This document shows, piece by piece, positions 1 through 10,880 of a stretch of DNA of 60,000 nt (the stretch's first letter is position 1; each line of letters opens with the position of its first letter). This stretch comes from Diphasiastrum complanatum (lineage: Eukaryota; Streptophyta; Lycopodiopsida; Lycopodiales; Lycopodiaceae). Under the pieces are notes generated by a model. It saw nothing but the letters and a program-made list of their open reading frames with translations, did not search any database and had not been told where the DNA came from. Location: positions 66,501 through 126,500 of the forward strand of contig CM055098.1 in the NCBI GenBank assembly GCA_029204225.1, written 5' to 3'. The position numbers and the translations under genes were made by a program.

Positions 1-80
1 ATGCAGGTGTTGAACCAGCATCATATGGTGGAGGGGCTTCCAGTTGTTAAGCCAAGCTCTTCAATTGCGAGGCTTGCGCT
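1..80 (+). pseudogene. copia GAG-pre-integrase remnant, out of frame with pol
   Basis: The first bases of the window encode the end of a GAG-pre-integrase domain (HHMVEGLP), the part that precedes the integrase in Ty1/copia polyproteins. Near base 66 the frame slips by one base relative to the long downstream reading frame. The Cys-containing end of the zinc-binding module (EACAMGKQQ type) is therefore split across two frames. This is seen directly. It is one of only two visible losses in this element, the other being that its 5' half lies outside the window. Confidence 0.75.
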
Positions 81-2738
81 ATGGGAAAACAACAAAGACA
101 TAAGTTTCCCAAGAAAAGCACCACCAGGGCAGCAGGCATACTTGACTTGATACATTCAGATTTGTGGGGGCCAACCCAAACAAAATCTGCAAGGGGGGCA
201 TATTACTTTATGACCTTTATTGATGACTTCTCACGCAAGATTTGGATTTATTTCTTGAAGTTAAAATCTGAAGCATTCAAGTACTTCCTGCATTTCACAG
301 CTTTGGTAGAAGAACATTCAGGAAAGAAGATAAAGATGCTCAGGTCAGACGGTGGTGGAGAGTTCATTAAGACAGAATTTGTGGAATTCTGCAAGGCCAA
401 TGGGATCAAAAGGCAGCTTACAGCTCCTCATACCCCTCAGCAAAACGGCGTAGCAGAGAGAAAGAACCGAACTATTGTGGAGTGTGCAAGGTGCATGCTC
501 AAGGCAAAGGGGTTGCCCAACTCTTTTTGGGGCAAGGCAATGCACACAGCAGTGTTTCTGTTGAATAGAAGTCCAACAAAAGCTGTGGAAGGCAAGACTC
601 CAGAAGAGGCATTTAGCGGCATTAAGCCCAAGGTAGGCGCTTTGCGAGTGTTTGGTTGTACGGCCTATGCCCATATTCCCAAGGATAACAGGAAGAAGCT
701 GGATGCAAAATCAGCAAAGAGTATTTTCTTGGGATACAGTGAAGAAAGCAAAGCTTACAAACTTTACGATCTTACTAGCAAGAAAAGGATCATAAGTCGA
801 GATGTGATCTTTGAAGAAGATCAAACGCCTCCTATAGAGGAACTTGAGATGGAAGATGGTACAAGTGAATTTGTGCCAATACTTGATGACCCACATCCAT
901 ATATTGGGGAGCCTCAGGATGATCATATGAGTAATCAAGAGGAAGAATCCGAGGAGGCTAGGAAGCGGAAGGAAAGGGGCAAATTTGTTGAGTCCTATTC
1001 ATTGTCTTCATCACCAACTGCAAGGAAGAAGTTTCCCAAGTGGTATTGGCAAACTGTGCAGGATGGTTTGATATTGGATGAGGGAGAGAGCAGCAATCCA
1101 GGGGCTAGGAGGTCTCAAAGGCAATCCCAGCAGCATGAACACCAGGAGACAAACTATGCACTTATGACTACTATTTTGGATTCACAAGATCCACATACAT
1201 TCGTTGAGGCAGCAGATGAGAAGGTATGGCAACATGCTATGCAAGACGAGTACGACTCCATTCTCAAGAATGATACATGCGATTTGGTGAAGTTACCAAA
1301 AGGGAAGCGTCCTATTGGCTGTAAGTGGGTCTACAGGACCAAAAACGAATCTGATGGGAGCATCGAAAAGCATAAGGCAAGGCTGGTTGCTAAAGGCTAT
1401 GCACAGAAGGAGGGCTTAGACTATGATGAGACGTTTGTACCGGTAGCTAAGATGACGTCTATCAGGTTGGTTTTAGCATTGGCTACATTTTTTGGTTGGG
1501 AGGTCCATCAAATGGACGTGAAGAGTGCTTTTCTTAATGGACAGTTGGTTGAAGAAGTCTACATGGAACAGCCACAAGGTTTTGAGGCTAAGGGCAAGGA
1601 AAGTATGGTATGCAGGCTTAAGAAGGCCTTATATGGTTTGAAGCAGGCACCCAGGGCCTGGTATAGTCGTATTGACGACTATTTTGCCAAGGAGCAATTC
1701 ATAAAGAGTCAGTCGGATTGCAACCTGTTCGTGAAGGAGGAAGATGGGAACATTGTTTTGATAGTTCTCTATGTGGATGACTTGGTCATCACGGGTAACA
1801 ATGGGCAGCTTATTGAAAAGGTGAAGGCTCATTTATCAAATGAGTTCGAGATGAAGGATTTGGGCTTAATCCACTATTGTCTTGGTTTGGAGGTTTGGAA
1901 AAAGGAAAATTGTGTATTTATTTCCCAAGCCAACTATGCATGTGAAGTTTTGAACAGGTTCAACATGCAGGATTGCAAACCCGTTTCCACGCCCATTGAT
2001 ACCAGCAGTAAGCCATCCAGAGATGATGGCACTCCTTTTGTGGACGAGACTCTTTATAGGCAGCTTGTGGGTAGCCTGATTTATCTCACCACTACGAGAC
2101 CAGACATTTCCTATGCGGTTGGTGTAGCAAGCAAGTTCATGAGTTCTCCAACTGAAGCACATTGGAAAGCAGCCAAGAGGGTTTTGAGGTATGTCAAAGG
2201 GACAACCTCCTATGGGATTGAGTACACAGATGACGGAAAGCTTCAGCTTGGAGGCTTTACTGATTCGGATTGGGCAGGTGATAGGGATGATCGAAAGTCG
2301 ACCACAGGTTACACTATTAACCTTGGTTCAGGGGCCATTTCTTGGTGTAGCAAGAAACAGCCCACAGTTACCTTATCATCGACAGAGGCTGAGTACAGGG
2401 CAGCGGCAAAAGCTACATGCGAGGCAATAAGGCTCAGAAGACTTCTTGGGGAGGTGCAGATTCCACAAGATGGTCCTACTATTCTTCAGTGTGACAGCCA
2501 GAGTTACATCCAGCTTGCCAAAAATCCTATGTACCATGCTCATACGAAGCATATTGAGGTGGATCAACACTTCTTACGAGAGAAGATACAAAGCGGAGAA
2601 ATTCAGCTCGAGTACTGTGATACCAACGAACAAGCAGCAGATATCTTTACTAAGGCACTTAGTAGAGAAAAATTTGAAAAGTTTCGTAGCATGCTAGGTG
2701 TTGGTATGAACAAAATAGCCATTGAGGGGGGGTGTTGA
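81..2738 (+). CDS. Ty1/copia pol polyprotein (integrase, RT, RNase H), family A copy 1
   Basis: This 885-codon open frame encodes the integrase, reverse transcriptase and RNase H of a Ty1/copia retrotransposon, which copies its RNA into cDNA and inserts it into the host genome. The integrase DD35E residues are visible: Asp27 (IHSDLWGP), Asp90 (RSDGGGEF) and Glu126 (NGVAERKN). The RT follows, with VKSAFLNG, ALYGLKQAPRAW and the catalytic YVDD at residues 564-567. RNase H shows TDSDWAGD near residue 728, STEAEYRAA near 769 and the usual KHIEVDQHFLRE end. The frame runs without a stop into a polypurine tract and the 3' LTR, so this copy is much better preserved than the rest of the window. The ATG at 81 is only the first Met after the upstream frameshift; the native start would lie in gag, outside the window. 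The minus-strand element at 7500-10880 is the same family. Confidence 0.93.
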   Translation: MGKQQRHKFPKKSTTRAAGILDLIHSDLWGPTQTKSARGAYYFMTFIDDFSRKIWIYFLKLKSEAFKYFLHFTALVEEHSGKKIKMLRSDGGGEFIKTEFVEFCKANGIKRQLTAPHTPQQNGVAERKNRTIVECARCMLKAKGLPNSFWGKAMHTAVFLLNRSPTKAVEGKTPEEAFSGIKPKVGALRVFGCTAYAHIPKDNRKKLDAKSAKSIFLGYSEESKAYKLYDLTSKKRIISRDVIFEEDQTPPIEELEMEDGTSEFVPILDDPHPYIGEPQDDHMSNQEEESEEARKRKERGKFVESYSLSSSPTARKKFPKWYWQTVQDGLILDEGESSNPGARRSQRQSQQHEHQETNYALMTTILDSQDPHTFVEAADEKVWQHAMQDEYDSILKNDTCDLVKLPKGKRPIGCKWVYRTKNESDGSIEKHKARLVAKGYAQKEGLDYDETFVPVAKMTSIRLVLALATFFGWEVHQMDVKSAFLNGQLVEEVYMEQPQGFEAKGKESMVCRLKKALYGLKQAPRAWYSRIDDYFAKEQFIKSQSDCNLFVKEEDGNIVLIVLYVDDLVITGNNGQLIEKVKAHLSNEFEMKDLGLIHYCLGLEVWKKENCVFISQANYACEVLNRFNMQDCKPVSTPIDTSSKPSRDDGTPFVDETLYRQLVGSLIYLTTTRPDISYAVGVASKFMSSPTEAHWKAAKRVLRYVKGTTSYGIEYTDDGKLQLGGFTDSDWAGDRDDRKSTTGYTINLGSGAISWCSKKQPTVTLSSTEAEYRAAAKATCEAIRLRRLLGEVQIPQDGPTILQCDSQSYIQLAKNPMYHAHTKHIEVDQHFLREKIQSGEIQLEYCDTNEQAADIFTKALSREKFEKFRSMLGVGMNKIAIEGGC
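2724..2732 (+). promoter_or_regulatory. polypurine tract of copia family A copy 1
   Basis: GAGGGGGGG sits directly before the TGTTGAAA that opens the LTR and overlaps the last codons of pol. This is the standard plus-strand priming site for LTR retrotransposon cDNA synthesis. Confidence 0.8.
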
Positions 2739-3122
2739 AATAAATGCCTATTTTGCCCCTTAAGGCTTGTATACTTGTAACTTGTAAGTTGTGCATAAGA
2801 CATGGGGGTAAAACATTTATGTACATAGTACACCCCACTTGTGCTAATTAGGCAAGTAAATCAAGTAGGTTAAGGACCCATGTGGGTTCTAGAGCTAGAA
2901 TTAGCAAGACACCACCTCTATACATAACATGCTATATGTAGCCCAAACTTTGGAGGGGTTTCCACGCCCTACTACACTTTGAATATTCATTCATGTTGTG
3001 TGAGCTTTGAAGTCCTCTCTCTCTTGCTTTTGTGTTCTACTCCATAGCTGGTTTTCTGAAGCTTTCATAGTGTGCTTACTATGCTGTTATGATACTCCAT
3101 AGCTAGGCCTTGGAATTTGACA
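2733..3122 (+). repeat. 3' LTR of copia family A copy 1
   Basis: The LTR opens with TGTTGAAAT right after the polypurine tract and appears to end with AATTTGACA, an imperfect inverted match, giving about 390 bp. The 3' limit is inferred from this TG...CA pairing and from LINE coding sequence starting just after it. The matching 5' LTR is outside the window, so the boundary cannot be confirmed by LTR-LTR comparison. Confidence 0.7.
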
Positions 3123-3950
3123 GTCCTGGCTTGTCCAAAGATACTTGGAGTGGTATTTCGCGTTTGCACATCCTTATGCTTAGCCGGATGATCCGTGCGA
3201 AGCAGTCAGTTCCCCATGATATCATACTGGCAGAGTTTGCCTCACCTCCACTGATTGTCGAGGCTATATTTCGCATATTCACATACATCTAATGATGGCC
3301 AGACTTTATTTCCGAGCCGCGTTTTCTAAAAGAAGTTGATTTTTGAGCTTGATTCATCCAGATATGTTGCTGCAGCTTTCACATCCTCTCACACTCTAGC
3401 TAGTCAGCAGGCTAAGTCCTCATGGTTTCAGTGTGTTTCTGACCTTTTGAGTAGGTGGGGTTTATCTATATCTGATCTCCCGAATGGGACACACGTATAT
3501 CCGCCAGCAGATTTACAGAGCTTACATCAGCACAGTGTGGTCTCACCCAGATCCAGCACGGGTCAAGCTCCATTTTTACCACACTCATCTTCTTCAGCTT
3601 GATGTTTCCGGGCTTCCCATTCGGCCGGGTTATTTGTCTCATACGTTATCTTTCGGCCTGCGTTATCATCTTGGTCAGCTTAGGGTCTCTTCCCACCAGC
3701 TTGCTATTGAGACAGGTAGATACACAGACACACCTCGACCGCTACGGACTTGTCAGTGCTGCTCTTTACAGGAGATTGAGGATGAGTTCCATTTCATTTT
3801 CCGATGTCTAGCGTACTATGAGATCAGAGGCAGATAACATTGCTTATACAGAGATACTCCACTTACACTTGGTTCTTTCCTTGCCTTCTCAGATGCGAGA
3901 TGTGTTGGTTTATTATTACGAGAGATGTTTACTCTGAGATCTTCCTTTTT
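3123..3950 (+). pseudogene. LINE-type retrotransposon C-terminal relic (after the RT)
   Basis: Three frames together give the C-terminal region of a non-LTR retrotransposon polyprotein. Recognisable parts are LSRMIRAKQSVPHDIILAEF, then RVSSHQLAIETGRY, a Cys-rich knuckle (TCQCCSLQEIEDEFHFIFRC) at about 3748-3808, and finally LGSFLAFSDARCVGLLLREM at about 3870-3925. The C-x2-C...EDEFHF...C-x2-Y knuckle is known from the 3' end of LINE ORF2 proteins. Frames change at about 3300-3480 and near 3830, so it is dead. It abuts the copia LTR directly, suggesting the copia element inserted into or beside it. The RT core is not present. Confidence 0.65.
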
Positions 3951-5488
3951 ATTGGATGTTTTTGATGTGGATCATAGCCAGTCCCACATTACACACTTTT
4001 TCCAGAAGAGGGATAGACATGAGACTTCTGACAATGAGATGGACATTCCAGTACAACGAACGAAGCCCCAGTGTCCTCTTCGCTCCTCCAGGCCCAAGGC
4101 TCTTCACCAGAGGCCAACTTTTACAAGTAGAGGTGAGGAAGTCCTCCAAATCCAAGGTAGAGCCTCCAAATGTCCTCCAAGCAACCTGCAAGCTTCAAGA
4201 TGCTCCCCAACTCCAAGCTAGGATGCCTCCACCTGCAAGTAAGGATCTGCAAGCCTCCAAGGATCTCTCCTCCACTTGTGTCCCTACTCTTTAAACACAA
4301 AGATAGATAACAAGCTGGCCTCAAGTATTCACCACCCAACCATAGCTAGATCCAAGCTCCAAGCAAGACCTATCTAGCACCCCCTTGCTAACCATAAACA
4401 AATCACAAGCATACCAGAACACTGCATAGCATACTCAAGATCCAAACCCTACTTATGTCCCATACCATAAGCAAGATCCAAACCTCAAGCATACTACCAC
4501 AAGAAAGCACTCTACACACTAGTAGCAACACTAGAGCATAAGCCAAGCAAACAAGAGAGATCTCCCCCTCCCAATGGGCGCCCTACTACCCTCATATAGA
4601 TGGCCCATGGACCCCTCCAATGCACTATGGAGTTCCATGCTCATCCAATGAGAGAGAGAGAAGCCTAGGGGAGTTAAAGAATCTCCAAGAGCCTCCATAG
4701 GCTTATGGAATGTCAAGAGACTCCTTCCATAACCTATGACTCTTTGAATGCCTTTCTTGTGGGAGTTGGGAACTCAATGGACACTTTAGAAGGGCGCCCT
4801 TCTACTAGGTCCCATTGCCCAAGTTGTGCAAGTATACTTTGGTCCTAGACCAATAAAGTGATATGGTTCAAGGTTGAGGCCCAAGGTTTAGAATAGTCAT
4901 CCAATGACTTTCTAACACCTCTCTAGGTTCCATACCTCCATCCAAGGCATAGACACCTACCTGCCCTTAACCAAGGACACTAGTACCTCAATCTAAGGCA
5001 CCTACCCTTAATACTAAGGTACCTACCCTTAATACTAAGGGTACCCCTTATCCAAGGGTCACGTGACTCCCTACCTCCAGCTAAGGTATAGTCACTTGCC
5101 TGCCCTTATCCAAGGGCACATACCCTTAATCCTAAGGGTACCTTGCCATTTAGCCCCCAACACTAAATGGACTATTAGGGGTCTGAAGTACTGCTAGTTA
5201 CATAGGTATGTAACACCAACACCTGCTTCTCACCATATCATGTAGTTTTTTATATCCACCTAGCCAGTTAGTTAACTTATTTCAGTTCTCTCTTTCCCTC
5301 TGTGTAGCTGGTGGTTAAGCTAGTGATATTGTACCCTTGACAGAGCTGGAGGTTAAGCTTTGTTTCTCTCTGTTTTCTAGTGTTGGTTTAGCTTTTATGA
5401 ATAAGTCCTACATGGACAATGCTCCTCCTCTTTTGATGTACTTTCTACTTGTCTTATGTGCCCTCGGGCACTTGACAGACATTAATAT
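3951..5488. other. no recognisable gene; short local repeats
   Basis: I find no supported gene in this stretch. About 4970-5150 holds several copies of a short motif of the type ACCCTTAATACTAAGG mixed with GGTACC palindromes, a small degenerate repeat cluster. The part from 4130 to 4330 is rich in repeated GCCTCCAA and CAAGC words. It may belong to the untranslated part of one of the neighbouring retroelements, but nothing shows this. Confidence 0.4.
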
Positions 5489-5516
5489 AATTCTAATTCT
5501 AATTCTAATTCTCATT

Positions 5517-5582
<66 letters not shown>

Positions 5583-5603
5583 GACACACACACACACACA
5601 CAT
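5489..5603. repeat. compound microsatellite (TTCTAA)n (CT)n (TA)n (CA)n
   Basis: Four adjacent simple repeats follow one another: about three TTCTAA units, a (CT) run of about 45 bp, a (TA) run and a (CA) run. The order suggests replication-slippage growth of successive motifs. It lies in what would be the first intron of the putative NOC2-like exon on the minus strand. Confidence 0.9.
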
Positions 5604-5663
5604 ACATATTTATTGATATACATACATGTATATATCAAACGAACAAACAAGCAAATCAAAAAC

Positions 5664-5793
5664 CTGTGCTATATGCGGAATGCTTGTTGCGACGTAAGGC
5701 ATTTCGCATAGGCTTAAGCTTGCGACGCCTAGCAATGGCAGCCTTTAGGTGCTTTTGCACAAACTTCTTTGAACTTTTAGGAGCTTTTGCCAT
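5664..5793 (-). CDS. possible first exon of a NOC2-like nucleolar protein gene
   Basis: An ATG at 5793 opens 43 codons rich in Lys and Arg (MAKAPKSSKKFVQKHLKAA, then RRRKLKPMRNALRR), followed by CAG and a GTTTTT splice donor. Nucleolar complex protein 2 family proteins, which act in 60S ribosome assembly, begin with a similar basic stretch of the type GKKxxKFxxKxL..RRKLK (from memory of the family). Only this exon is visible. The next exon would lie to the left on the minus strand, beyond the compound microsatellite, and I could not find it. It could be a live gene with a long intron, a captured exon, or chance similarity. Confidence 0.3.
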
Positions 5794-5849
5794 CTTCCCC
5801 TTGTTCTCTCACCTATCATGTAAAAGTTTTCATCATATTTTAAACTAAA

Positions 5850-7490
5850 ACACAAAACTAGATTGGAAAAGTTCAATCCAGAGAATTTACATGTCCAATA
5901 AATTGTAAAAGTGCATAACCATAACATTTGCATGCTATATTGCCCACTGACCTTTGAAATTTTGGCTAGATTGATGGATCAATTTATCTTAACAAGTGAT
6001 GCATGATCATTTGAGGTACCACTAACCATCTTTTGAGTAAGATCAAGTGATATGATTAAAAACTTTGAGGTAGGGGAATAGGATTTCTTCTAGAGATCTT
6101 TATTGGTTGTTTGGATGATTTCAAAGCCCACATACAACTTCGACAATTTTCCAAATCACTAGTAAAGGTTTCTAGAAAGACCATTTTCCCAAACGTCACA
6201 ATCTCTCTCTCTAACAATACAGTATCTCCTACTTATCAACTAAGCAATTTTTTTTCAAAATCAGCCCTTATAGAACCATATAATTGACACGAATCATGGT
6301 TCAAAATGGGGTCCATCCCGAAAGAATTGGCAAGAAAGAATTTGGCAAAGTTTTTTAGATATAATGCTAAAAAATCTAGTGTAATATGTATAATACAATG
6401 TTTCTAAAATCTTATAGATGTTAGATTGCTAATGAATACATACATTTTAGAGTTCATTGTTGCTTGTAAAAAGTTGAAGCCTACTTAAAGTTCACAAAAT
6501 CACAAGTGCACGTGACAACGTTGAATAAACACAATTCAAACTTCACAAACTAGATTCCATGTTCCAAGTTCCACTTGACATTGTAAATAATGATTTATCC
6601 ATGATCCATCGTCAAGCATCCATCACACAATACACTAAGTAAACATTTAAATACAAATTAAAACATTCAAAAGCAAAATCAAGAGACCGTTGATAATTAG
6701 CACAATCAAAGAACTGTTCAAAATCAAAGAATATTGGTTTTTTTGGGGTCGAATTACAATCGGATCCGAACGATTCATCGACATGTCAAGATTAATTTGC
6801 AACGAAGCATGTTTGTGGAAACATTAAGTAAGCAAGACAAACAACAATCACTTAATGTCATTAAACCAAAAAATTGTACAATCAAAGTAACCACGATTCA
6901 CATTGACCGTAATGTAAGACTCACCATAGGCCTAACACTTGTTATGGCTATAATCAGTTAAGAATCCCCTCGAAACAAGCTTATGTATAGAAGAACAAAA
7001 GATGGAATAAACTTTAAAAAAGTATCATAAGCAACCGAAAAAGTCAAAAAACCTAAAGCCCCTATGCTGCTACCTGCATGTCTCATCACTCATTTTCTCA
7101 ATCAAAGGCTGGATGTGGAGAGGGCAAACAAGTATAAAACCAAGAGTTTCGAGCCATTTCTTGATGTTATGGAAAGAATCATAACGATGGTATTTGAGCT
7201 TTCAGGAAATGGATTTCTAACCTTGATCAAGGCTTATCCACCGACCATCAAGGTCACATAACTTGGAGTGAAGACAAAATTTGCTTTTTGATTTAACAAG
7301 TAAACACAAACCAGCTAATGATCTCTCCAACGACCCAAGTGAGTAGATAAAAAACTTGTATGAACAAATTGCAGCAAATCGCGCATGGAGCTTTGCCACC
7401 TGACATTCATTCAAGATTAACTACAATTTGTATGCACCATGAATTGATAATGAAGCTTGTTACTAATTGATTGACTGGTCTCATCTTCTC
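5850..7490. other. AT-rich stretch without recognisable gene
   Basis: No domain or convincing coding pattern was found on either strand. A minus-strand stretch of about 200 bp near 7217-7414 is open and ends at a GGTTAG donor-like site, but its protein is not recognisable. It could be an isolated exon or chance. Confidence 0.4.
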
Positions 7491-7499
7491 ATTAATGGG

Positions 7500-8682
7500 G
7501 AAGTATGTTATAAGATAAAGTTCCTTTGACATATCTTAGAATCCGTTTGGCCAATTTCCAATGTGCCTCTGTTAGTTTACTCATAAACTGACACGCAATG
7601 CCAAATGCATATGACATGTCAAGTCTGGTATTCGTTATATAAATCAAGCTGCCCACTACTTGACGATATAACGTCTCATCCACAAAAGGTGTCCCATCTA
7701 CCATGGATGGCTTAGTACTTATATCACTAGGAGTAGCTATGGGCTTGCAATCTTGCATGTTGAATCTTCGAAGAAGTTCGTTTACAGACTTTGCCTGGGA
7801 TATAACAAGAAAATAAGGTTTTCTCCAAACTTCCAGTCCTAGCAATAATGAATCGAGCCCAAATCTTTCATGTCAAATTCGCGTAAAAGATTTTCTTTGA
7901 CCTTAGCAAGTTACAGTCGGATTTACTGCTAATGAGGTTTTGCTTTGTGAAGTAATCATCAATACGACTGTACCATGCTCTGGGCGCTTGTTTTAACCCA
8001 TACAAAGCCTTCTTAAGCTTGCATACCAGATTTTCTTTACCTTTAGCCTCAAATCCTTGTGGTTGTTCCATGTAAACCTCTTCCTTTGATTCTCCATTGA
8101 GGAAGGTACTTTTGACATCCATCTGTTGAACGTCCCTACCAAGACGGTTCTTATTGTTGTCATCTTTGCAACAGGAGCAAATGTTTCATCATAATCCAGT
8201 CCTTCCTGTTGTGCAAAACCTTTAGCAACAAGCCTTGCCTTATGTTTCTTCACCTTAACATTTGCCTGATACTTGGTCCTATAGATCCTCCTGCAACCTA
8301 TTGGTTGCTTCCCATCAGGTAAGTCTACAAGCTCCCATGTGTAATTCTCCATGACGGGGTAATATTCCTCTTGCATGGCCATTTGCCATACATTCAGCTT
8401 CTCGGCTTCATAGAATAATTGTGGTTCATGTGACTCTAAGATAGCTGAGATAAGTGCAAAATTGGTCTCCTGACTCTCTTGTTGCATGGGCTTCCTGTAA
8501 AATCTCCTAGCACCTTCCCTACTACATTCACCTTCCTCCATCATTCCGCCATCTTTCCCTGTTTGCCAATACCACTTTGGTAAGCTCTTGGTAGGGGGTG
8601 GTGAAGATGATGGTAACCATGTATCCCAAGGTGTCTCTCTAGCCCTCTTTTGCCTTTCTGCCTCCGTTTGCTCAATATGCAT
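7500..8682 (-). pseudogene. copia family A copy 2: RT and RNase H part, YVDD deleted
   Basis: Read on the minus strand, this part encodes the RT of the same copia family as the element at 81-2738: VYMEQPQGFEAKGKEN, ALYGLKQAPRAWYSRIDDYF, then NMQDCKPIATP and VDETLYRQVVGSLIY. Near 7900 the frame breaks. The sequence jumps from SKSDCNL to a stretch matching VKENLLREFDMKDLG, so about 30 residues including the catalytic YVDD are missing. The RNase H is cut after VKGTLSYNI at about 7500, and no LTR follows. It lies downstream of its integrase part at 8541-9664. The element cannot make active RT. Confidence 0.85.
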
Positions 8683-9664
8683 TTGTTCTTGTTGTTGGGG
8701 CTGAAAAGTCTCCTTAATGGACTCCTTTGAGACCTGCTCACTAGAATCAATAATAGGAAGATACTCTTACCGTTGTTCTCATGCTCCTCCGCCTGAGGTG
8801 CATGGTCTTCATCAAAGGTAACATCTCTAGACAAAATCTTCTTTTTGGTCTCAAGATTGTATGCCTTTGCTTCCTCACCGTAACCCAAGAATATGCACTT
8901 GACAAATTTTGCATCTAGCTTCTTCTTGTCATCCTTGGGTATGTGTGCATATGCGGTACATCCAAATACCCGAAGTAGTCCCACCTTTGGCTTATTGTCA
9001 CTACATGCCTCCTCAAGCGTAATTCCTTCCACCACTTTCATAGGACTCCTGTTCAACAAGAAAACAGCAATATACACAGCTTCAGCCCAGAAGAGTTTGG
9101 CAATGCCTTAGCTTTGAGCATGTTGTGTGCACACTCAACTATGGACCTATTCTTCCTTTCAACAACACCATTTTGCTGAGGAGTATCTGGATTAGCAAAC
9201 TGACCCTTGATTCCACTTGAGTTACAAAGATCAATGAACTCTTTTGATATGTATTCACCGCCTTTGTCAAATCTGGTACCTTTATCTTCTTGTCTGTTTG
9301 GGTTTCAACCAAAGCCTTGAAGATTTTGAAGTACTTGATTGCCTCATATTTTTGCTTCAAAAAGCCTTCCGTGAGAAATCGTCGATGAAAGTCATGAAGT
9401 AGTAAGCCCCCCCTGCAGATCTAGTTTGCATAGGTCCACATAAACCTGAGAGTACAATCTCAAGCACTTGCTTTGCCTTGACAGCTTCATTTTAGGAAAC
9501 ATCTTTCTTTGTTGTTTCCCAAGTACACATGCTTCACAAAAGCCATTACATAACTTCATAAAAGGTAAACCAATTACCATATTATGTTTCTTCAGGACCT
9601 GAAGGCTTTGATAACTCAGGTGGCCACATCTCTTGTGCCATAACTTATCTTGATCAGTACTCAT
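8541..9664 (-). pseudogene. copia family A copy 2: GAG-pre-integrase and integrase
   Basis: The minus strand gives LWHKRCGHLSYQSLQVL and CEACVLGKQQRKMFPK, the GAG-pre-integrase zinc module. Degraded integrase core pieces follow (9139-9360), then the integrase C-terminal part with FLLNRSP, PKVGLLRVFGCTAYAH and LGYGEEAKAYNL. Several frameshifts separate the pieces. The catalytic Asp and Glu segments are distorted, so the integrase is non-functional. It matches the intact copy at 81-2738 domain for domain. Confidence 0.82.
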
Positions 9665-9833
9665 AGGAGCATAGGCTTCCTAACTCGAGATAGTAGTGTG
9701 CAACTTATCGAGACCACCCTCCTACGATCCTTTAGCAATAATTTTTTGATTATGCTCATTGACCTTTACTAAACAAGTAGATTCATCAAACACTATTGTC
9801 ATATTTTGCCCCAACTAAAAGCAGGTTCTTGGC

Positions 9834-10061
9834 TTACCCTGGTACAAATAGCACATTCTTTATTACCTTAACTTCTCCTGAAGGAGGCTTCACAGATACA
9901 TTGCCCTTGCCTTTGACCTGATGTGTTGTATTGTCCCGAAGGCACACACATTGTCCACAATTTATTTCTTCAAAAGAATTAAACCTTTCTCGATGTGGAG
10001 TCATGTGTTTAGAGGCACCAGAATCTATGTACCAACCAGCACTTGTGGCTTGAATTGCCAA
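9834..10061 (-). pseudogene. copia family A copy 2: aspartic protease
   Basis: This minus-strand segment holds WYIDSGASKHMTPHRERF, with the DSGA active-site triplet context of Ty1/copia proteases, and ends with VIKNVLFVPG. The protease cuts the Gag-Pol polyprotein into working units. The frame is open here but is cut off from the gag and integrase frames by shifts on both sides. Confidence 0.8.
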
Positions 10062-10880
10062 TGCAGCAGTAAAGAGTTCAAACTGTCCATTGTCTTCATT
10101 ATTGTTGTTTGCACCTTCTCAACAAAGTGACCGGTTTGCTTTTTGTCTTTCTTTTGCTCACTCGACTTAGGACATTCAAAAGCAAAATGCCCGCATTTAC
10201 CACAATAGTTGCAATTACCCTTTCTTTTAGGTGTAGATGAAGAACTTGAACTTTGAGACTCTACAACTTGCATTTGACCCATCTACTGCTCAAGAGAAGG
10301 ACCATCAGCGTTGAATTTGCCCTTCTTCTTGCCTTTAAACTGCTTCTTCTTGCCTTTAAACTGCTTCTTCTTATTTGAAGCAAATGCTTGCTCATCATTA
10401 CCTTCCCTTTCAAAAATGTTCTTCCTCCTCACTTCTTCATGCATGAGTAGGCCACATAATTCATGAAATGAGGGAAGCCTCTCCCTTACTTAGAGACTCA
10501 TGACATAGCCCTAATAAGCATTTGACAAGTTGTTCAAAGTTATAGAAACTATGTCACTGTCATGGATGTTCTCTCCAACTGCGGCAAGTTGATAATGAAG
10601 ATCCTTGATCTTTGTGATTTGATCAGCAATTAAATCACTGGAGTCCATCTTGATTGTACGTAGCTTATTCTGTAGATAGAAGACCCTAGTCGTATTAATG
10701 GTCTCATACATGGACCTCAATGTCTCCCAAGCCTCTTGAGGTCCTGTGGCACCCCTTATGTGAGGGATGATGTTATCCTTCACAGAAAGATTGATAATCC
10801 GATGTGCCTTTGATCCTCTCTTGATATAGTCGTTCAAATCATCTTCAGATTCTGGAATAGGCTCGAAACCTGTGACTATA
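10025..10880 (-). pseudogene. copia family A copy 2: Gag with CCHC knuckle
   Basis: Minus-strand Gag pieces: GFEPIPESEDDLNDYIK at about 10820-10870, then EAWETLRSMYETINTTRVF (UBN2-type Gag domain), and a C-x2-C-x4-H-x4-C knuckle, CNYCGKCGHFAFEC, near 10190. A 24-bp direct duplication lies at about 10322-10370 in a Lys-rich spacer. Gag forms the particle that packages element RNA. Its 5' end is lost exactly where the gypsy LTR begins at 10881. Confidence 0.8.

Noticed and set aside
1629-2570. Minus-strand frames inside the copia pol
   Set aside because: Shadows of the strong plus-strand pol frame.
5337-5711. 124-codon open frame over the compound microsatellite
   Set aside because: It translates TTCTAA, CT, TA and CA repeats; no domain and no conservation expected.
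7064-7414. Possible isolated exon ending at GGTTAG
   Set aside because: Short, unrecognisable protein and no partner exon.
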